DNA of 64,000 nucleotides. It comes from Euleptes europaea. Lineage: Eukaryota; Chordata; Lepidosauria; Squamata; Sphaerodactylidae. The notes beneath the pieces were generated by a model. It was not told the DNA's origin, ran no database searches, and saw only the letters and a program-made list of their open reading frames with translations. Below are positions 10,960-21,370 of this stretch, in pieces; positions within the stretch are counted from its first letter, which is position 1; the number at the start of each line of letters is the position of its first letter. Position numbers and translations under genes: made by a program. The stretch covers positions 24,533,461 through 24,597,460 of the forward strand of contig NC_079325.1 in the NCBI RefSeq assembly GCF_029931775.1, in the 5' to 3' direction.

Positions 10960-11200
10960 TCAGAATCTCAGATTCTGAAGATATCTCAGATTACTAATGC
11001 TCCTTCCAACAATTTTCACTCCACCTTCATCTAAATCTAATTCAGCTTTCCTTATGATATGTTCTGCATATAGCTTGAACAGAGAAGATAAAATACATCC
11101 TTGTCTGACAACTTTGCCAATTGGAAACCATTCTGTCCTAACAGTAACCTCTTGTCCAGAGGACAGGTTGCTCATCAAAACAATCAGATGTTGTGGCACA
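10960..11200 (-). mobile_element. BovB (RTE) LINE, reverse transcriptase fragment
   Basis: The minus-strand frame reads SSGQEVTVRTEW, IGKVVRQGCILSSLFKLYAE then HIIRKAELD, the RT region of BovB (family text GKGVRQGCILSP...LFNLYAEYIMR). It lacks the YADD region and is broken. DNA beyond 11200 may belong to the same copy. Confidence 0.85.
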
Positions 11201-12384
11201 CCCAGTTCTCATCATAAGGTTTTCGATGTAAGAGATAATCATAAGTGGTTTGCCATTGCCTTCTTCTGTGCAGTAGTAAGCAGGGTTAGCTGAAGTGGCA
11301 CTGCCGTTGTCTATGAAAGATCCTCCACCAGAGTCACTTTCCGGCGCTTCACTTACAATGGATTTTTCCTCATTCTGATGTGCTTCGGTTACAACGGATT
11401 ATTCCAGATCCAGATAGGAGGTGGAAGTGTCATCATGCATATTTTTTCCTGCGCCTACAGGCCCGGTGTCCATTAGTGTAGCCCTTTTAAGTACAAAGCT
11501 CTGAATTAGGTTCCTTCTGGGCACTAATTTGCTAATGGTTAAAAAAAAAGCCCAATAGATCATGAAGCAGGCATTTAGGTTGCTTTTAAAAGGATGTAAA
11601 ACACAAACTGTAGCTTCCTACTTCTCTTCCTGTTATTAGAAACACTTTAGCTTTTATTAGAAGTAATTATGTTTTTAATAAGAGACTACCTGAAGGGCGG
11701 CTTTCATCCTTTGCAGCTGTGTCAGGGTTGTGTTCCTCTAGTGTTCTCAGGACTGTGTTCTGCTGCCACCTATGGAAAGTTTTTATAATAATCAGATGGG
11801 GTCCAATTCTGGTGACGCCCTTTTCACCCTTAGAAAGACCCACCATGGGGCATTTTTCACGGTAGATTTTGCTTCTCTTTTGCCACGGACCAAAAAACCC
11901 CCCCGATTTAAATGTTTTTTTCATGGCCGCGATTTATCCCCGTCAATCTCGATGTAGTTTTGGTTTTTCATGGGAACAAAGCACGCTGTATTGGACAACG
12001 GTTTGGTCTGTCCCTTTTGCAGGAGGTCTCCCCTTCCAACAAATTCATTGTTTATGCCTGCCCCCAACTCCGCCCCAACTCCGCCCAGCAGATTACCTCC
12101 TGCGGTTCACCAGCCCCAGCGCAAAAAACAAGCCCCAGTCCCTCTGGTCTCCTCCATTTTTCTTCCACCCTCGCTCTGCTTTTGGAACAGATTCCAAATT
12201 GGGGGGGGGGGGGCAAGGCAGCGCTTTCCTCAAAGCTTCCCTCTATTTTCTATAGGTGTGGAACCCAACCCATTGCCCTTTAATGACAGACAGGATTGGG
12301 GGGGGGCAGGAATTGCATCCATGTGCCCAGAGAAGTGTTTAGCTGAAAGTGGGAATGGAGCAGCTCCAACCTGTGCCACTTCAA
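11201..12384. other. Unresolved intergenic DNA
   Basis: A ~38-bp motif appears twice near 11343-11405 (GCTTC-x-TTACAATGGAT and GCTTCGGTTACAACGGAT). The GC-richer 11840-12380 stretch has several overlapping frames but no protein I recognise. Confidence 0.4.
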
Positions 12385-12548
12385 GAGGTGTGCCTTGGAT
12401 TTGCCGCTCTCTAGGTGCACATTTCCCCCATCCTAATTCTCAAAACTCTTCTTGGGGGCTGATTGTTGAGTTTTGAGAATTTGGATGGGAAAAGGGTGCA
12501 TCTAGAGAGAAGCAAATCCAAGGAAAAACCTCCCATGCATAAATGGCC
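12385..12548. mobile_element. Whole-element palindrome MITE (GGCCATTTATGC family), left tip lost
   Basis: It runs from GTGCCTTGGATTTGCCGCTC through CTTGGGGGCTGATTGTTGAG to TCCCATGCATAAATGGCC. The two halves are reverse complements with a short central loop. This is the outlying copy of a family otherwise clustered at 38-52 kb. Confidence 0.85.
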
Positions 12549-12600
12549 ACTGTAAACCTCTTGCATTAAAGCAATTTCCCAGAGTATGTTCCCCCCAGAA

Positions 12601-12910
12601 GGCCCCTGGCTTGCGCGCTGGCCCTGATCTGACCCCAGTGCATCGTGAGAGAGAGGAGGGCTCCTGGCTTGCACGCTGGCCCCGATCCAGCCAGTGTGCA
12701 TGGCGGGGTGGGGAGAGGAAAGAAGGCCCCTGGCTTGCACGCCGGCCCTGATCCGGCCACAGTGCATCATGAGAGAGAGGAGGGCTCCTGGCTTGTGCGC
12801 CGGCCGCTATCTAGCCAGTGTGCATGGCGGGGGGGGGGGGGAGAGGAAAAAAGGCCCCTGGCTTGCGCGCCAGCCCTGAACCGGCCCTAGTGCATCAAGA
12901 GAGAGGAGGG
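12601..12910. repeat. Minisatellite with alternating 60-bp and ~65-bp units
   Basis: Five units alternate A-B-A-B-A. All contain CTGGCTTG(C/T)(G/A)CGC-like sequence. A units end GTGCATC-x-GAGAGAGAGG, and B units have AGCCAGTGTGCATGGCGGGG then a G-rich run. The dimer period is about 124-128 bp, and the stretch is open in several frames because no unit carries stops. Confidence 0.9.
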
Positions 12911-12957
12911 AGACCCAGAGCAGACTGGCCACCCCTCTTCAGAAGAGTGATGGGAGG

Positions 12958-13020
12958 GAGTTTTGGCTTGGGTTTTCCGCTCTCAGGATGCACATTTTTC
13001 CCATCCGAATTCTCAAAAAT
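12958..13020. mobile_element. Half copy of the palindromic MITE
   Basis: TTTTGGCTTGGGTTTTCCGC, GATGCACATTTTTCCC and ATTCTCAAAA match one arm of the palindrome family; the other arm is absent. Confidence 0.65.
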
Positions 13021-13229
13021 CCCCCCTCTCCACTGGGGTAGAGGGGCCAACAGCCCCTTCCCTTGAACATCCCCCCACGGGTCCAGCTGCCCTAGACCAA
13101 GCTGCCACCACCACCACCCCCAGCACACAAGACGCACATGGCGTGGCCCCACTGGTTTCCCCCTGGAGCCATCCGTCCGATGTCCCCCTGGGGTTGGAGG
13201 TGTCGTCCCAGCTCCAAGGCCCATCCCGG

Positions 13230-13480
13230 GCATGGGGCGGGGACGTTTACTAGGCAGACTTTGTTTGCGGGGTGGTTTGCCAGTGCCTTCCCCAGTCATC
13301 TTCCCTTTACCCCCAGCAAGCTGGGTACTCATTTCACCGACCTCGGAAGGATGGAAGGCTGAGTCAACCTTGAGCCGGCTACCTGAAACTGACTTCCGTC
13401 GGGATCGAACTCAGGTCGTGAGCAGAGCTTTTGACTGCAGTGCTTTTGACTGCAGTACTGCAGCTTAACACTCGGGGCTC
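13230..13480 (-). repeat. Class-II-tRNA-like SINE (second copy of the 14694 family)
   Basis: The minus strand carries AGTACTGCAGTCAAAAG, CTCACGACCTGAGTTCGATC, GGTAGCCGGCT, AACCTTGAGG-like sequence and GGCAAACCACCCC. A local duplication of GCTTTTGACTGCAGT sits in the anticodon region (13429-13457). Confidence 0.8.
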
Positions 13481-13485
13481 CTCCT

Positions 13486-14386
13486 CAGATAGGTAGCAAT
13501 TCTATATTTCCAAGCGGTGCTTCCAAGAAATAGGAAGCAGATTTGTGGTTTCCTCTAACCAAGAGGAATGTTTCCAAATCTGTGGGCAAGTCTCCAATAA
13601 CTGTTTGAGGAGATGTCTTTTACCCAACCTTTCTATTCAAGAATACATGAAGTGGCTTAAGAAAAATCCTCATATAACATAACAAAACATAAGCCCAATA
13701 TCAAAATGTTTGAAAATTGACCCGTGGACAATACCTCACGGTTTCTCCCTCCCTCTTTGGCAGAGGGGCTAGGCGCTGATGGATGGGGGGGGGGTAGCCA
13801 TTGGACCAGGTGGGCTGATCGGTAGAGCCTTCCTTTATCTCTCCCGCTCTTTCGCCAGGATGGCCAAGCAAAGTTACCATGAAGAGTGGAACTACGTGAA
13901 CAGAATACCATGAAAGAAAACGCTGTAGAAAAGGCTGTCTCCACTCACTATCCAGACTCACCTCTGACAGCAAATGCATTCTTAGCCCCTCAGATCTGCC
14001 CAGCAATATTTATCCTCCATTTATAGCCCACTGTTGGCATGTACAGCATTTAGCAAACAAACCGAGTACAAGCCATAAGTACAAGCAGACAGGTCCCTCA
14101 GCATCTAAAATTTGGCACCAGGGAGTAAAAAGGGGGGGGTAGAGGCCAGGATGAATAGGTTTAAAAAACAGGCGTCCATTCCCATTCTTTGGTGTCATTT
14201 CAAGTCAGGGACGAATGGGTTATACCAAAGTCTTTGCAGAAAAAGTGGGGTTTGAGGAAGGATTTGGAAGGAGTGAGAGAGGTGGCATCATGCAGATATT
14301 CTGGGAAGCAATTCAAGGTAAAACTGGCCCTACTTATCTGAGTTGTCCCCTAGGGTGCCATATATCATTCTGATAGTTAGCATGAT
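13486..14386. other. Unresolved intergenic DNA
   Basis: 14200-14335 resembles eroded LINE-derived DNA (GAGGAAGGATTTGGAAGGAG), but not enough to call. No exon seen. Confidence 0.4.
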
Positions 14387-14595
14387 GGGGAGGAGCTGTG
14401 GCACAGTGGAAGAGTCTCTGCTTTGCATGCAGAAGATCCTATGATCAGTCCCCAACATTTCCAGTTTAAAAGGACCATGCAGTAGGTGATGTGAAAGACC
14501 TCTCTCTGAGACCCTGGAGAGCTGCTGCCAGTCTAAGTAGACAACACTGACCTTGATGGGCCAATGGTCTGATTCAGTATAAGGCAGCAGCTTCA
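14387..14595 (+). repeat. tRNA-Ala-like SINE
   Basis: Head GAGGAGCTGTGGCACAGTGG resembles tRNA-Ala, with GCATGCAGAAG at the anticodon arm and an altered B box. The body GTGATGTGAAAGACCTCTC, GAGACCCTGGAGAGC, GTAGACAACACTGACCTTGA and GATTCAGTATAAGGCAGC follows in order. Confidence 0.85.
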
Positions 14596-14693
14596 AGAAC
14601 AAAAGGTGCCACCACCTTTGTGACTTTGATGGCCATTAAAAAAAACCCTATATCCTTCTGAACTTGAAATACACCATCTGTACTCTGGTCCCA

Positions 14694-14991
14694 AGGAGCC
14701 CCATGGCGCAGAGTGGTAAGCTGCAGTACTGCAGTCCAAAGCTCTGCTCACGACCTGAGTTCGATCCCGATGGAAGTTGGTTTCAGGTAGCCGGCTTGAG
14801 GTTGACTCAGCCTTCCATCCTTCTGAGGTTGGTTAAATGAGTACCCAGCTTGCTGGGGGTAAAGGGAAGATGACTGGGGAAGGCACTGGCAAACCACCCC
14901 ATAAACAAAGTCTGCCTAGGAAACGATGGGATGGGATGTCACCCCATGGGTCAGGAATGACCCGGTGCTTGCACAGGGGACCTTTACCTTT
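14694..14991 (+). repeat. Class-II-tRNA-like SINE, full length, 13-bp target-site duplication
   Basis: TACTCTGGTCCCA is duplicated exactly at 14681-14693 and 14992-15004. The head has an A box (TGGCGCAGAGTGGTAAG), a variable-arm-like stretch and a B box (GAGTTCGATCC), as in Ser/Leu-type tRNAs. The tail ends GGGGACCTTTACCTTT. Other copies lie at 13230 (minus) and 32035 (tail only). Confidence 0.92.
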
Positions 14992-15451
14992 TACTCTGGT
15001 CCCACTCACAGAGAGCAACCGTAAGCAGGTCTACTCAAAAGTAAATCTCACTGTATTCAATGGAGCTTGGATTCTCACTGGTTAAGAGGGAAACTAGAGA
15101 CTTGGAGCGGGGACGACTTGTTGTCATGGAGTTTAATTGATTCATTACCTCTTGTTTTTATGGATTCTGCCCTGCAGCAACTTGAACCCTGATTCTTCTT
15201 TGCCTGTCAGAAGATCCACCATGTACTGGCATGACACTGTTTTAAAATTATGACCTGAAAAACATGCTTTTCCCTGGTGTTTTTTTTTTAATTTTGTAAC
15301 ATCTGGCCTGATGAAAAGCGCTAGTGAACAAGAAAGCTTACATTAAAATACTTAGAAAGTGCATGTCATTGCTGCCCACTATTTTCCTTCCATTTGAGTG
15401 AAACTCCAAAAAGTGCAGTAGGTTTGTTTTCTATGGGTAATCTCTGTGTGT

Positions 15452-15667
15452 GTTTTGTGAAGAGCCATCAAGTCACAGCCAATTTATGACAACCTTTATG
15501 GTGTTTTCAAGGCAAGAGACTAACAGAGATGGTTTGCCAGTGCCTTCCTCTGCATTGCAACCCTGGTATTCCTTGGTGGTCTCCCATCCAAATACTGACC
15601 AGGGCTCACCCTGCTTAGTTTTTGTGATTTGACAAGGTTGGGCTAGCCTGAGCCATGCAGGTCAGGG
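15452..15667 (-). repeat. 5S-rRNA-derived SINE with BovB-type tail
   Basis: The minus strand carries CTAAGCAGGGTGAGCCCTGG, GTATTTGGATGGGAGACC and GGAATACCAGGG, all 5S rRNA segments, then GGCAAACCATCTCTGTTAG and a CATAAATTGGCTGTGACTTG tail. Confidence 0.88.
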
Positions 15668-15794
15668 CAAGGGTAATCTGCTATCTATCTATTTCCCAGT
15701 ATTTCTGAATTCTGAATCAGGGCTGCACAGAAAAAGTTTTCTTTTACAGACCAACATGGAACCATGATCTTCATAATGTTTATGGCCTATTGCT

Positions 15795-16300
15795 CTAGCT
15801 AGCTAGGACCTAGCGGGGTTGGAGTGCCTTTCCAATGAGGGAAGACTGGAGAGTTTGGGATATCTCAATCTAGAAAAAAAGACAGCACAGCAAGGCATGA
15901 TACAATTATACACAAGTTGGAGAACGTGAATAGAGAAAGCTTTTTCTCCCTCTCCCATAATACTAGAATTTAGGAGCCCCCAATGAAATTGGTGGGAAAT
16001 AGGTTCAGGACAGATAAGAGGACATGCTTCTTTACTCAATGAGTGATGGCCCACAAGCACAGATTGCTTTAAAAGGGGATTAGACAGATTCATGGAGGAG
16101 AGGTCCATCAATGCTACTAGCCATGGTGAATGAAGGGAACCTCCATATCCCAAGGCAGCAAACCTCTGACTACCAGAGCCAGGAGGCAGCAGCAGATGAC
16201 GATCTCAGCCTCTCTGCCCAGTTTGGCCTTCCAGTGCAACTGGTTGGCCACTGTGTGAAACAGGATGCTGGATGGCTAGTCTGATTAAGGCTCTTGTTAT
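15795..16300 (+). repeat. Dispersed repeat of unknown class, long copy
   Basis: It carries TGAGGGAAGACTGGAGAG, TTTTCTCCCTCTCCCATAAT, GATTAGACAGATTCATGGAG, CCAAGGCAGCAAACCTCTGA and GGCCACTGTGTGAAACAGGA. This is the reverse of the repeat at 57998-58820. It is widespread in reptile genomes, but I cannot name its class. Confidence 0.65.
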
Positions 16301-16419
16301 GATGCAGGATCCTCTAGAAGACGTTTGCCCCCTACTGGCTAGTCTCTGTCACCTAACTAATGACAATTTCTTTTTTGCTTTATCTCAATTGTTTTTTGGG
16401 GGTGGGGGTGGGGGGGTTT

Positions 16420-16563
16420 GGCCATCAAGTCACAGCTGACTTATGGAGCCCCGTAAGGCTTTCAAGGCAAGAGAAGTTCAGAGGTGGTTTGCCATTGCCG
16501 ACCTCCCCGTCACACCCTTGGTATTCCTTGGAGATCTCCCATCCAAACACTTGCCAGGGTTGA
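16420..16563 (-). repeat. 5S-rRNA-derived SINE, truncated
   Basis: Keeps the GTGTTTGGATGGGAGATCTC piece, the GGCAATGGCAAACCACCTCT body and a CATAAGTCAGCTGTGACTTG tail; the 5' part of the 5S head is missing. Confidence 0.75.
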
Positions 16564-16994
16564 GGCTTTATCTCAATATATGTCTGTAAATCAAACATGA
16601 CCTGCGCAACCAAGCCTTCCCCTGCAGCAGTATCATATCATATTGAAAACTAGTTAAAATTATAAGTGTGGTTTGTATGCAGCAAGCTACTCAATTGGGA
16701 AATAAAGAATACCTTCCTACCCCCATTACATCTGCACAGAGCTCCTACTGTGGTGGCATGATCAGAGTCTGCTCAGCATGGGTACTAAGCTGTGTTTTCC
16801 CTAATTGGACTAATAGCGACTGCAAGGCAACGTATAAATCCAAGAACATGGCAACTTCCCCCCCCCCATGGTCCCAAACTGAAAGGGGGGTGCAGCAGAT
16901 ATTTAACAGTTTACATGTTCTGGACAGCCATTAACAGATCAACCAACATTTAATCTGGTTTGACCCCCAAGAGGAAGGGCCTTCTCTTACTTCC

Positions 16995-17408
16995 CAAAAT
17001 AAGCATCTCTGTGTGAAAGCTGGACAGTGAAGAAAGCTGATAGGAAGAAAATAGATTCCTTTGAAATGTGGTGTTGGAGGAGAGTGTTACGGATACTGTA
17101 GACTGCCAAAAAAACAAATCAGTGGGTTATAGATCAAATCAAGCCTGAACTGACCCTAGAAGCTAAAATGACTAAACTGAGGCTATCGTATTTTGGTCAC
17201 GTCATGAGACGACAAGAGTCACTGGAAAAGACAGTCATGCTAGGAAAAGTTGAGGGCAGCAGGAAAAGAGGAAGACCCAACAAGAGATGGATTGACTCAA
17301 TAAAGGAAGCCACAGCCTTCAATTTGCAAGATCTGAGCAAGGCTGTCAAAGATAGGACATTTTGGAGGACTTTCATTCATAGGGTCGCCATGAGTCGGAA
17401 GCGACTTA

Positions 17409-17440
<32 letters not shown>
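16995..17440 (+). mobile_element. BovB (RTE) LINE 3' end with (CA)n tail
   Basis: Translation gives CESW-like, FEMWCWRRVLRI-like, then LRLSYFGHVMRRQESLEKTV, MLGKVEGSRKRGRPNKRW, DSIKEA, FWRTFIHRVAMSRKRL and a CA microsatellite at 17412-17440. This is the C-terminal end of BovB RT and its 3' tail. A 5'-truncated copy that keeps a long open C-terminal frame, so it may be fairly young. Confidence 0.92.
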
Positions 17441-18263
17441 CTTTTGTGGGTCTACTCTTTTTAAGGTGCTTATGAGTAAAATGGCCACCAGGTGGTGCTA
17501 TGACACAGGTAAATAGAGTCAAGAGTGGTCAACCTTTATACCAATTTACAGCAGCGCCATCCAAAGGTGATGAAGTCAGAGAAGGGAAGGGGGGTTTACC
17601 CAGTCAAGATTTTCATATCTTAAGTGGTGGAGCTTTGTCCCACCCCCCCCTCCATGACAACAAGAAGCAGTTTGCTAAAATGACTTTTACTTCATGTATA
17701 GTCCATCTTTCTCACTGAGATGCCAATGCAGTAGGAGCAGTTCATAAAACCAACAATGCAATAAAACTGGAGTACAACGCACTAAAACAGTGCAATACAC
17801 AGTATAACACAGTATAACATAGTATATTATATGCAACCCATGCACAAAACTAGATCACAAAATGAGATGACAATGCAAAAATAAACAGCAACAACCCTGT
17901 ATAATATGTGTAATGAACAAAGCAATGAAAACTGCCTGATCTCCACAGACATTGATGACAGAGTCTGACTTTTCTTGATGCAAGTCAGATTTAATTTTTT
18001 TTAACAGATTGTTATTCTTTTAAGCCTAAATTATGCACAGTCCTGCCTTTGGAGATCTTCAGGAAGCACCTTCTAAAAACTCAGCATGGTGCATAGACTG
18101 TTTTCTTATTTGGATTCGGCTGATCTAGCTGCACTGTTCCATTCCATGGTAACTTAGAGGTTGGACTGTTACAATGCCCACTATGTGGGACTGCCGTTAA
18201 AGACAACCCAGAAACGCCAACTGGCGCAAAATACTGCAGCCCATCTTTTAACCAAGACCTAAT
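17441..18263. other. Unresolved intergenic DNA
   Basis: AT-rich, with ACACAGTATAACA repeated near 17795-17825. No exon or named repeat. Confidence 0.4.
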
Positions 18264-18360
18264 GCAGGGGTGGGGAACCTTTTTCCTGCCAAGGGCCATT
18301 TGCACATTTATAACATCATTCGGGGGCCATACCAGGGGTAGATCTCCCGGTGGTGGTGGG
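18264..18360 (+). mobile_element. hAT-like DNA transposon end
   Basis: CAGGGGTGGGGAACCTTTTT, GCCAAGGGCCATTTGCACAT and CATTCGGGGGCC match the terminal region of nonautonomous hAT elements common in reptiles. The right end is not identified. Confidence 0.55.
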
Positions 18361-18369
18361 TAGAGGCTA

Positions 18370-18411
18370 GGGTTGCCAGGTCTCTGGCCACCACCTGGAG
18401 GTTGGCAACCC
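18370..18411 (+). mobile_element. Deletion derivative of the GGGTTGCC MITE (42 bp)
   Basis: Only the two ends remain: GGGTTGCCAGGTC joined to CACCTGGAGGTTGGCAACC. The whole interior is gone. Confidence 0.6.
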
Positions 18412-18529
18412 CAGGGGAGACCACACAGAGAAGGCCTGGAGGGCGCCCCCGCTCCCCGCCCCAGATAGGAGGGCAGCCAGCGGAGGGCCTGAGCAAACGA
18501 GGCGCCAGGGGGGCGCAGCTCGGGGTCGA

Positions 18530-18662
18530 TCGGCAAGGAAGGAAGGAAGGAAAACAGAGAAAGAGGAAAAGGGAGAGAGGGAGAAAGAAATTGAAAGAGG
18601 GGGAGAAAGAAAAGGACGGAGGGAGACAAAGAAAGAGACAGAAAGAGAGGGAGAGAGAAAAG
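18530..18662. repeat. Purine-rich (GGAA/GA) low-complexity tract
   Basis: About 130 bp almost entirely A and G, starting with a (GGAA)n run. It creates long but meaningless open frames on the minus strand. Confidence 0.9.
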
Positions 18663-18792
18663 CCTTCCCCCCCCCACACACACACACCCGCCAGCCCTGC
18701 ACAACCGGGCCCCAGGCTCCATGCCCTCCCCCCCCCCCCAGAGTCCACAAAAGGCCCCCTGAAGCCCGATCGGCAGCTGTCAAAAATGTTCA

Positions 18793-19088
18793 CCAGCCAA
18801 CGTGGTGTAGTGGTTAAGAGTGGCGGACTCTAATCTGGAGAACCGGGTTTGATTCCCCACTCCTCCACATGAGCAGCAGACTCTAATCTGGTGAATTGGG
18901 TTGGTTTCCCTACTCCTCCACATGCAGCCAGCTGGGTGACCTTGGGCTAGTCACAGTTCTCTCAGAACTCTCTCAGCCCCAACTACCTCACAAGGTGGGA
19001 AGCAGAAGGGAAAGCGACCGTAAGCCGCTTTGAGACTCCTTAAAGGTTGAGAAAAGCAGGGTATAAAAACTAACTCTTCTTCTTCTTC
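18793..19088 (+). repeat. tRNA-derived SINE (GTAGTGGTTAAGAG family), full length
   Basis: GTGGTGTAGTGGTTAAGAG head, GGTTTGATTCC B box, GTGACCTTGGGCTAGTCAC body, GTAAGCCGCTTTGAGACTCC and (TTC)n tail. Confidence 0.88.
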
Positions 19089-19189
19089 GTTCAAGTTCTC
19101 AGCATGCCTAGTGGCTCTCAGCATACTGCTCTTAGAAGAGCTACATTTGGCTACTCGGTTTAAGGTGCAGGTTTCACCCTTTGCAGCCT

Positions 19190-19560
19190 CACGCAGCCTG
19201 GAGCTCCTGTATCTGAAGGACCAGCTCTCCTATAAACCTGACCACTACCTCTGCATTTCCCTGCTCCTTCCCATTCAAGGGTTAGGATAGCGGTGGCCCA
19301 GGCAAAGGGTTTTTCAGTGATTGCCCAGATGCTCTGGAAGGGGCAGCAGGATCTGTTTTCTCCCTTTGGCAGGCTGCGTCAAACGTTTTTATTTCGAAGG
19401 GCCTTTCTGGGGTTGCAAACGGCAGACGTTGTTGTAAGCTCTTAATATGCCTGTTATATAAGTGTATGTAGGTGGATGTTAGTTTTTACTGGCAGGTTTT
19501 ATAATGTGCTTATAAACCACCTTGAGATCACAATTGTGGGGAAAGGCTGATCCATATAAT
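19190..19560 (+). mobile_element. L2/CR1-type LINE 3' end
   Basis: Translation around 19200-19410 reads YLKDQLSYKPD...GRGSRICFLPL...CVKRFYFEGPF, similar to the C-terminal end of L2-type reverse transcriptase frames. It is followed by an untranslated 3' part with CCACCTTGAGATCACA. Old copy. Confidence 0.6.
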
Positions 19561-19997
19561 GCGGGCCTGCACGTGTTCTTTTAACTGGAGTTTCCTTTTC
19601 GGAAGGTCTTGAGCTCGATGCAAGGCGTTGAGGGGAAAACTGCGGAGGGAGAAACACTGTAAAAAAATCAAAAACTGGCAGGGTGCTTCCAGGTCAGGAA
19701 GACCCTGGCCACAGTGTCTGGGTTTGTTTGTTTGCTTGTTTTTTTACTTCTGGGGGGAAGAGGGGCTCGTATGCGATGAAATCCTCAAGGAGATGGCCCT
19801 GTTGATTTCCACCCATTTGTTTGATACTTCTGTTTTTAGGGCAACTTCTTCTGAGCAAAAAGGAGCAGCCAAATGCTTTATTTTTATTTATTTTTAAATT
19901 CCAAAAGTGTTGAATAAACAAACCATTTTTTATTTCAAGGGAGAAAAGCAGGATGTAAACGTTTCGATAGCATTTTAGTAATATAATAACATTATTA

Positions 19998-20285
19998 CTG
20001 TAATGATATTGTCCATATGGCCTATTCAGTCCTGAACATCACAATGAGATCAAAATAAAGGGGGGGGGGAAAGGAACTATCTAAATAGCCCATAAGGAAA
20101 TTTGTATTTTTAATCTTAATTGACTGGGAAAGAAATTTGGCGGCTACAAATGTAATATTAAAATCCATCCCTGCTAAAAGAACCCTCAGATTATCCAGTT
20201 TAGAGACAGATTCCCCAATAAAAGGCTTTATCCATCTGTCTCTAGCCTTGTTGACCAAGTTGCAGATAAATAAGGAATGCTGAAG
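19998..20285 (-). mobile_element. LINE C-terminal fragment (family of 4139 and 5020)
   Basis: The minus-strand frame reads SVSKLDNLRVLLAGMDFNIT then FVAAKFLSQSIKIK, equivalent to the SD...VT..VAKFC...KI ending of the related copies. Confidence 0.6.
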
Positions 20286-20572
20286 AGTGTCTATTTGGCC
20301 AGAACCAATAACATTATTATAAATGATGCCCTACCTCTTTTCCATCACAAAACTCAAGGCAGCCTGTATGGGGTGTCAAGGAGAATTGGATATGCTTGGC
20401 TTCCACAAGATGGTTGTACCAAGATGCCTTTGGACCATAAGCCTGGCTTGCTCTATTTTCTGGGCCATTACAGCATTAAATCATCTGTCCCATCAGGTGA
20501 GCACGTAGGAACACATGAACCTGTTTTATACTCAGTCAACCCACTAGTCCATCCAATTTGATACTGTCTACT

Positions 20573-21010
20573 GCAGGGGTGTTGAGCATAAGGCCCGCAG
20601 GCTGAATCCGGCTGGCGAGGAATGACCCTGCTTGACCAAGTGTCATTAATGTTATATCCAGCCCTCATAAGAAGAAGAAGAAGAGTTGGTTTTTATATGC
20701 TGACTTTCTCTACTACTTAAGGGAGACTCAAACCGGCTTACAATCACCTTCCCCTCCCCACAACAGACACCCTGTGAGGTAGGTGGAACTGAGAAAATTC
20801 TAAGAGAGCTGTGACTAGCCCAAGGTCACCCAGCTGGCTTCATGTGTAGGAGCGGGAAAACAAATCCAGTTCACCAGATCAGCCTCCGCAGCTCATGTGG
20901 AGGAGTGGGAAATCAAACCTGGTTCTCTAGATCAGACTCCACTGCTCCAAACCACCACTCTTAACCAATACACCACGCTGGCTTGAACTATTGAGTTCAA
21001 GCCCCCTGAT
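20573..21010. mobile_element. hAT-like element carrying a SINE
   Basis: The left end is CAGGGGTGTTGAGCATAAGG and the right end GAGTTCAAGCCCCCTG, an imperfect terminal inverted repeat of hAT type. Flanking 8-mers GTCTACTG and ATTTACTG match at 6 of 8 positions, as an old 8-bp target duplication would. It contains the SINE at 20669-20984. Confidence 0.55.
20669..20984 (-). repeat. tRNA-derived SINE (GTAGTGGTTAAGAG family), nested in a hAT-like element
   Basis: The minus strand runs from AGCCAGCGTGGTGTATTGG to TATAAAAACCAACTC and (TTC)n at 20669-20686. It carries the GTGACCTTGGGCTAGTCAC body and is full length. Confidence 0.88.
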
Positions 21011-21370
21011 TTACTGTGAAATTCAGCAGCTCTCCAGGATCTCAGGCAGAGTTTGTTTGTTTGTGTTCCTCCAGCCTGGTGACTGAGATCCTTTCACAGG
21101 GGATGCCATGGATAGAATCTGGGAGGTTCTCCATGCAAAGCAGGTCCTCTATAGCCAAGACCTTCCCACACATGAAGCTGACTTTGGTCATTAGTCTGTC
21201 AAGGGCAGTACTGTGTACTCTGGCTGGAGGTGGTTCTCCAGGTTTCCAGGTAGAGGTCTATCACATCATGTATTACCTGAGTCTTTTAACTGGAGGTACC
21301 TGGGATGGAACTTGGGACCTTCTGCATGCTCTTCGACTGATGATCCTTCGACAGCTCTGTGTGGAAGGAT

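Larger units (their letters stand above)
20497..21370 (-). repeat. tRNA-Ala-like SINE, split by later insertions
   Basis: Pieces at 20497-20572 (GAACACATGAACCTG, TTTATACTCAG) and about 21011-21370 (AGGTCTATCACATCA, AACTGGAGGTACCTGGGATG, CTTCTGCATGC) are the two parts of the SINE in minus orientation, with a hAT-like element between. Internal duplicated pieces suggest that more than one SINE copy may be involved. Confidence 0.55.

Noticed and set aside
12385-13362. Stacked open frames of 60-168 codons
   Set aside because: They come from the minisatellite (no stop in the unit) and the MITE arms.
18081-18833. Long open frames on both strands (up to 213 codons)
   Set aside because: They lie over a GA/TC low-complexity tract, hAT and MITE ends; the peptides are low complexity and match nothing.
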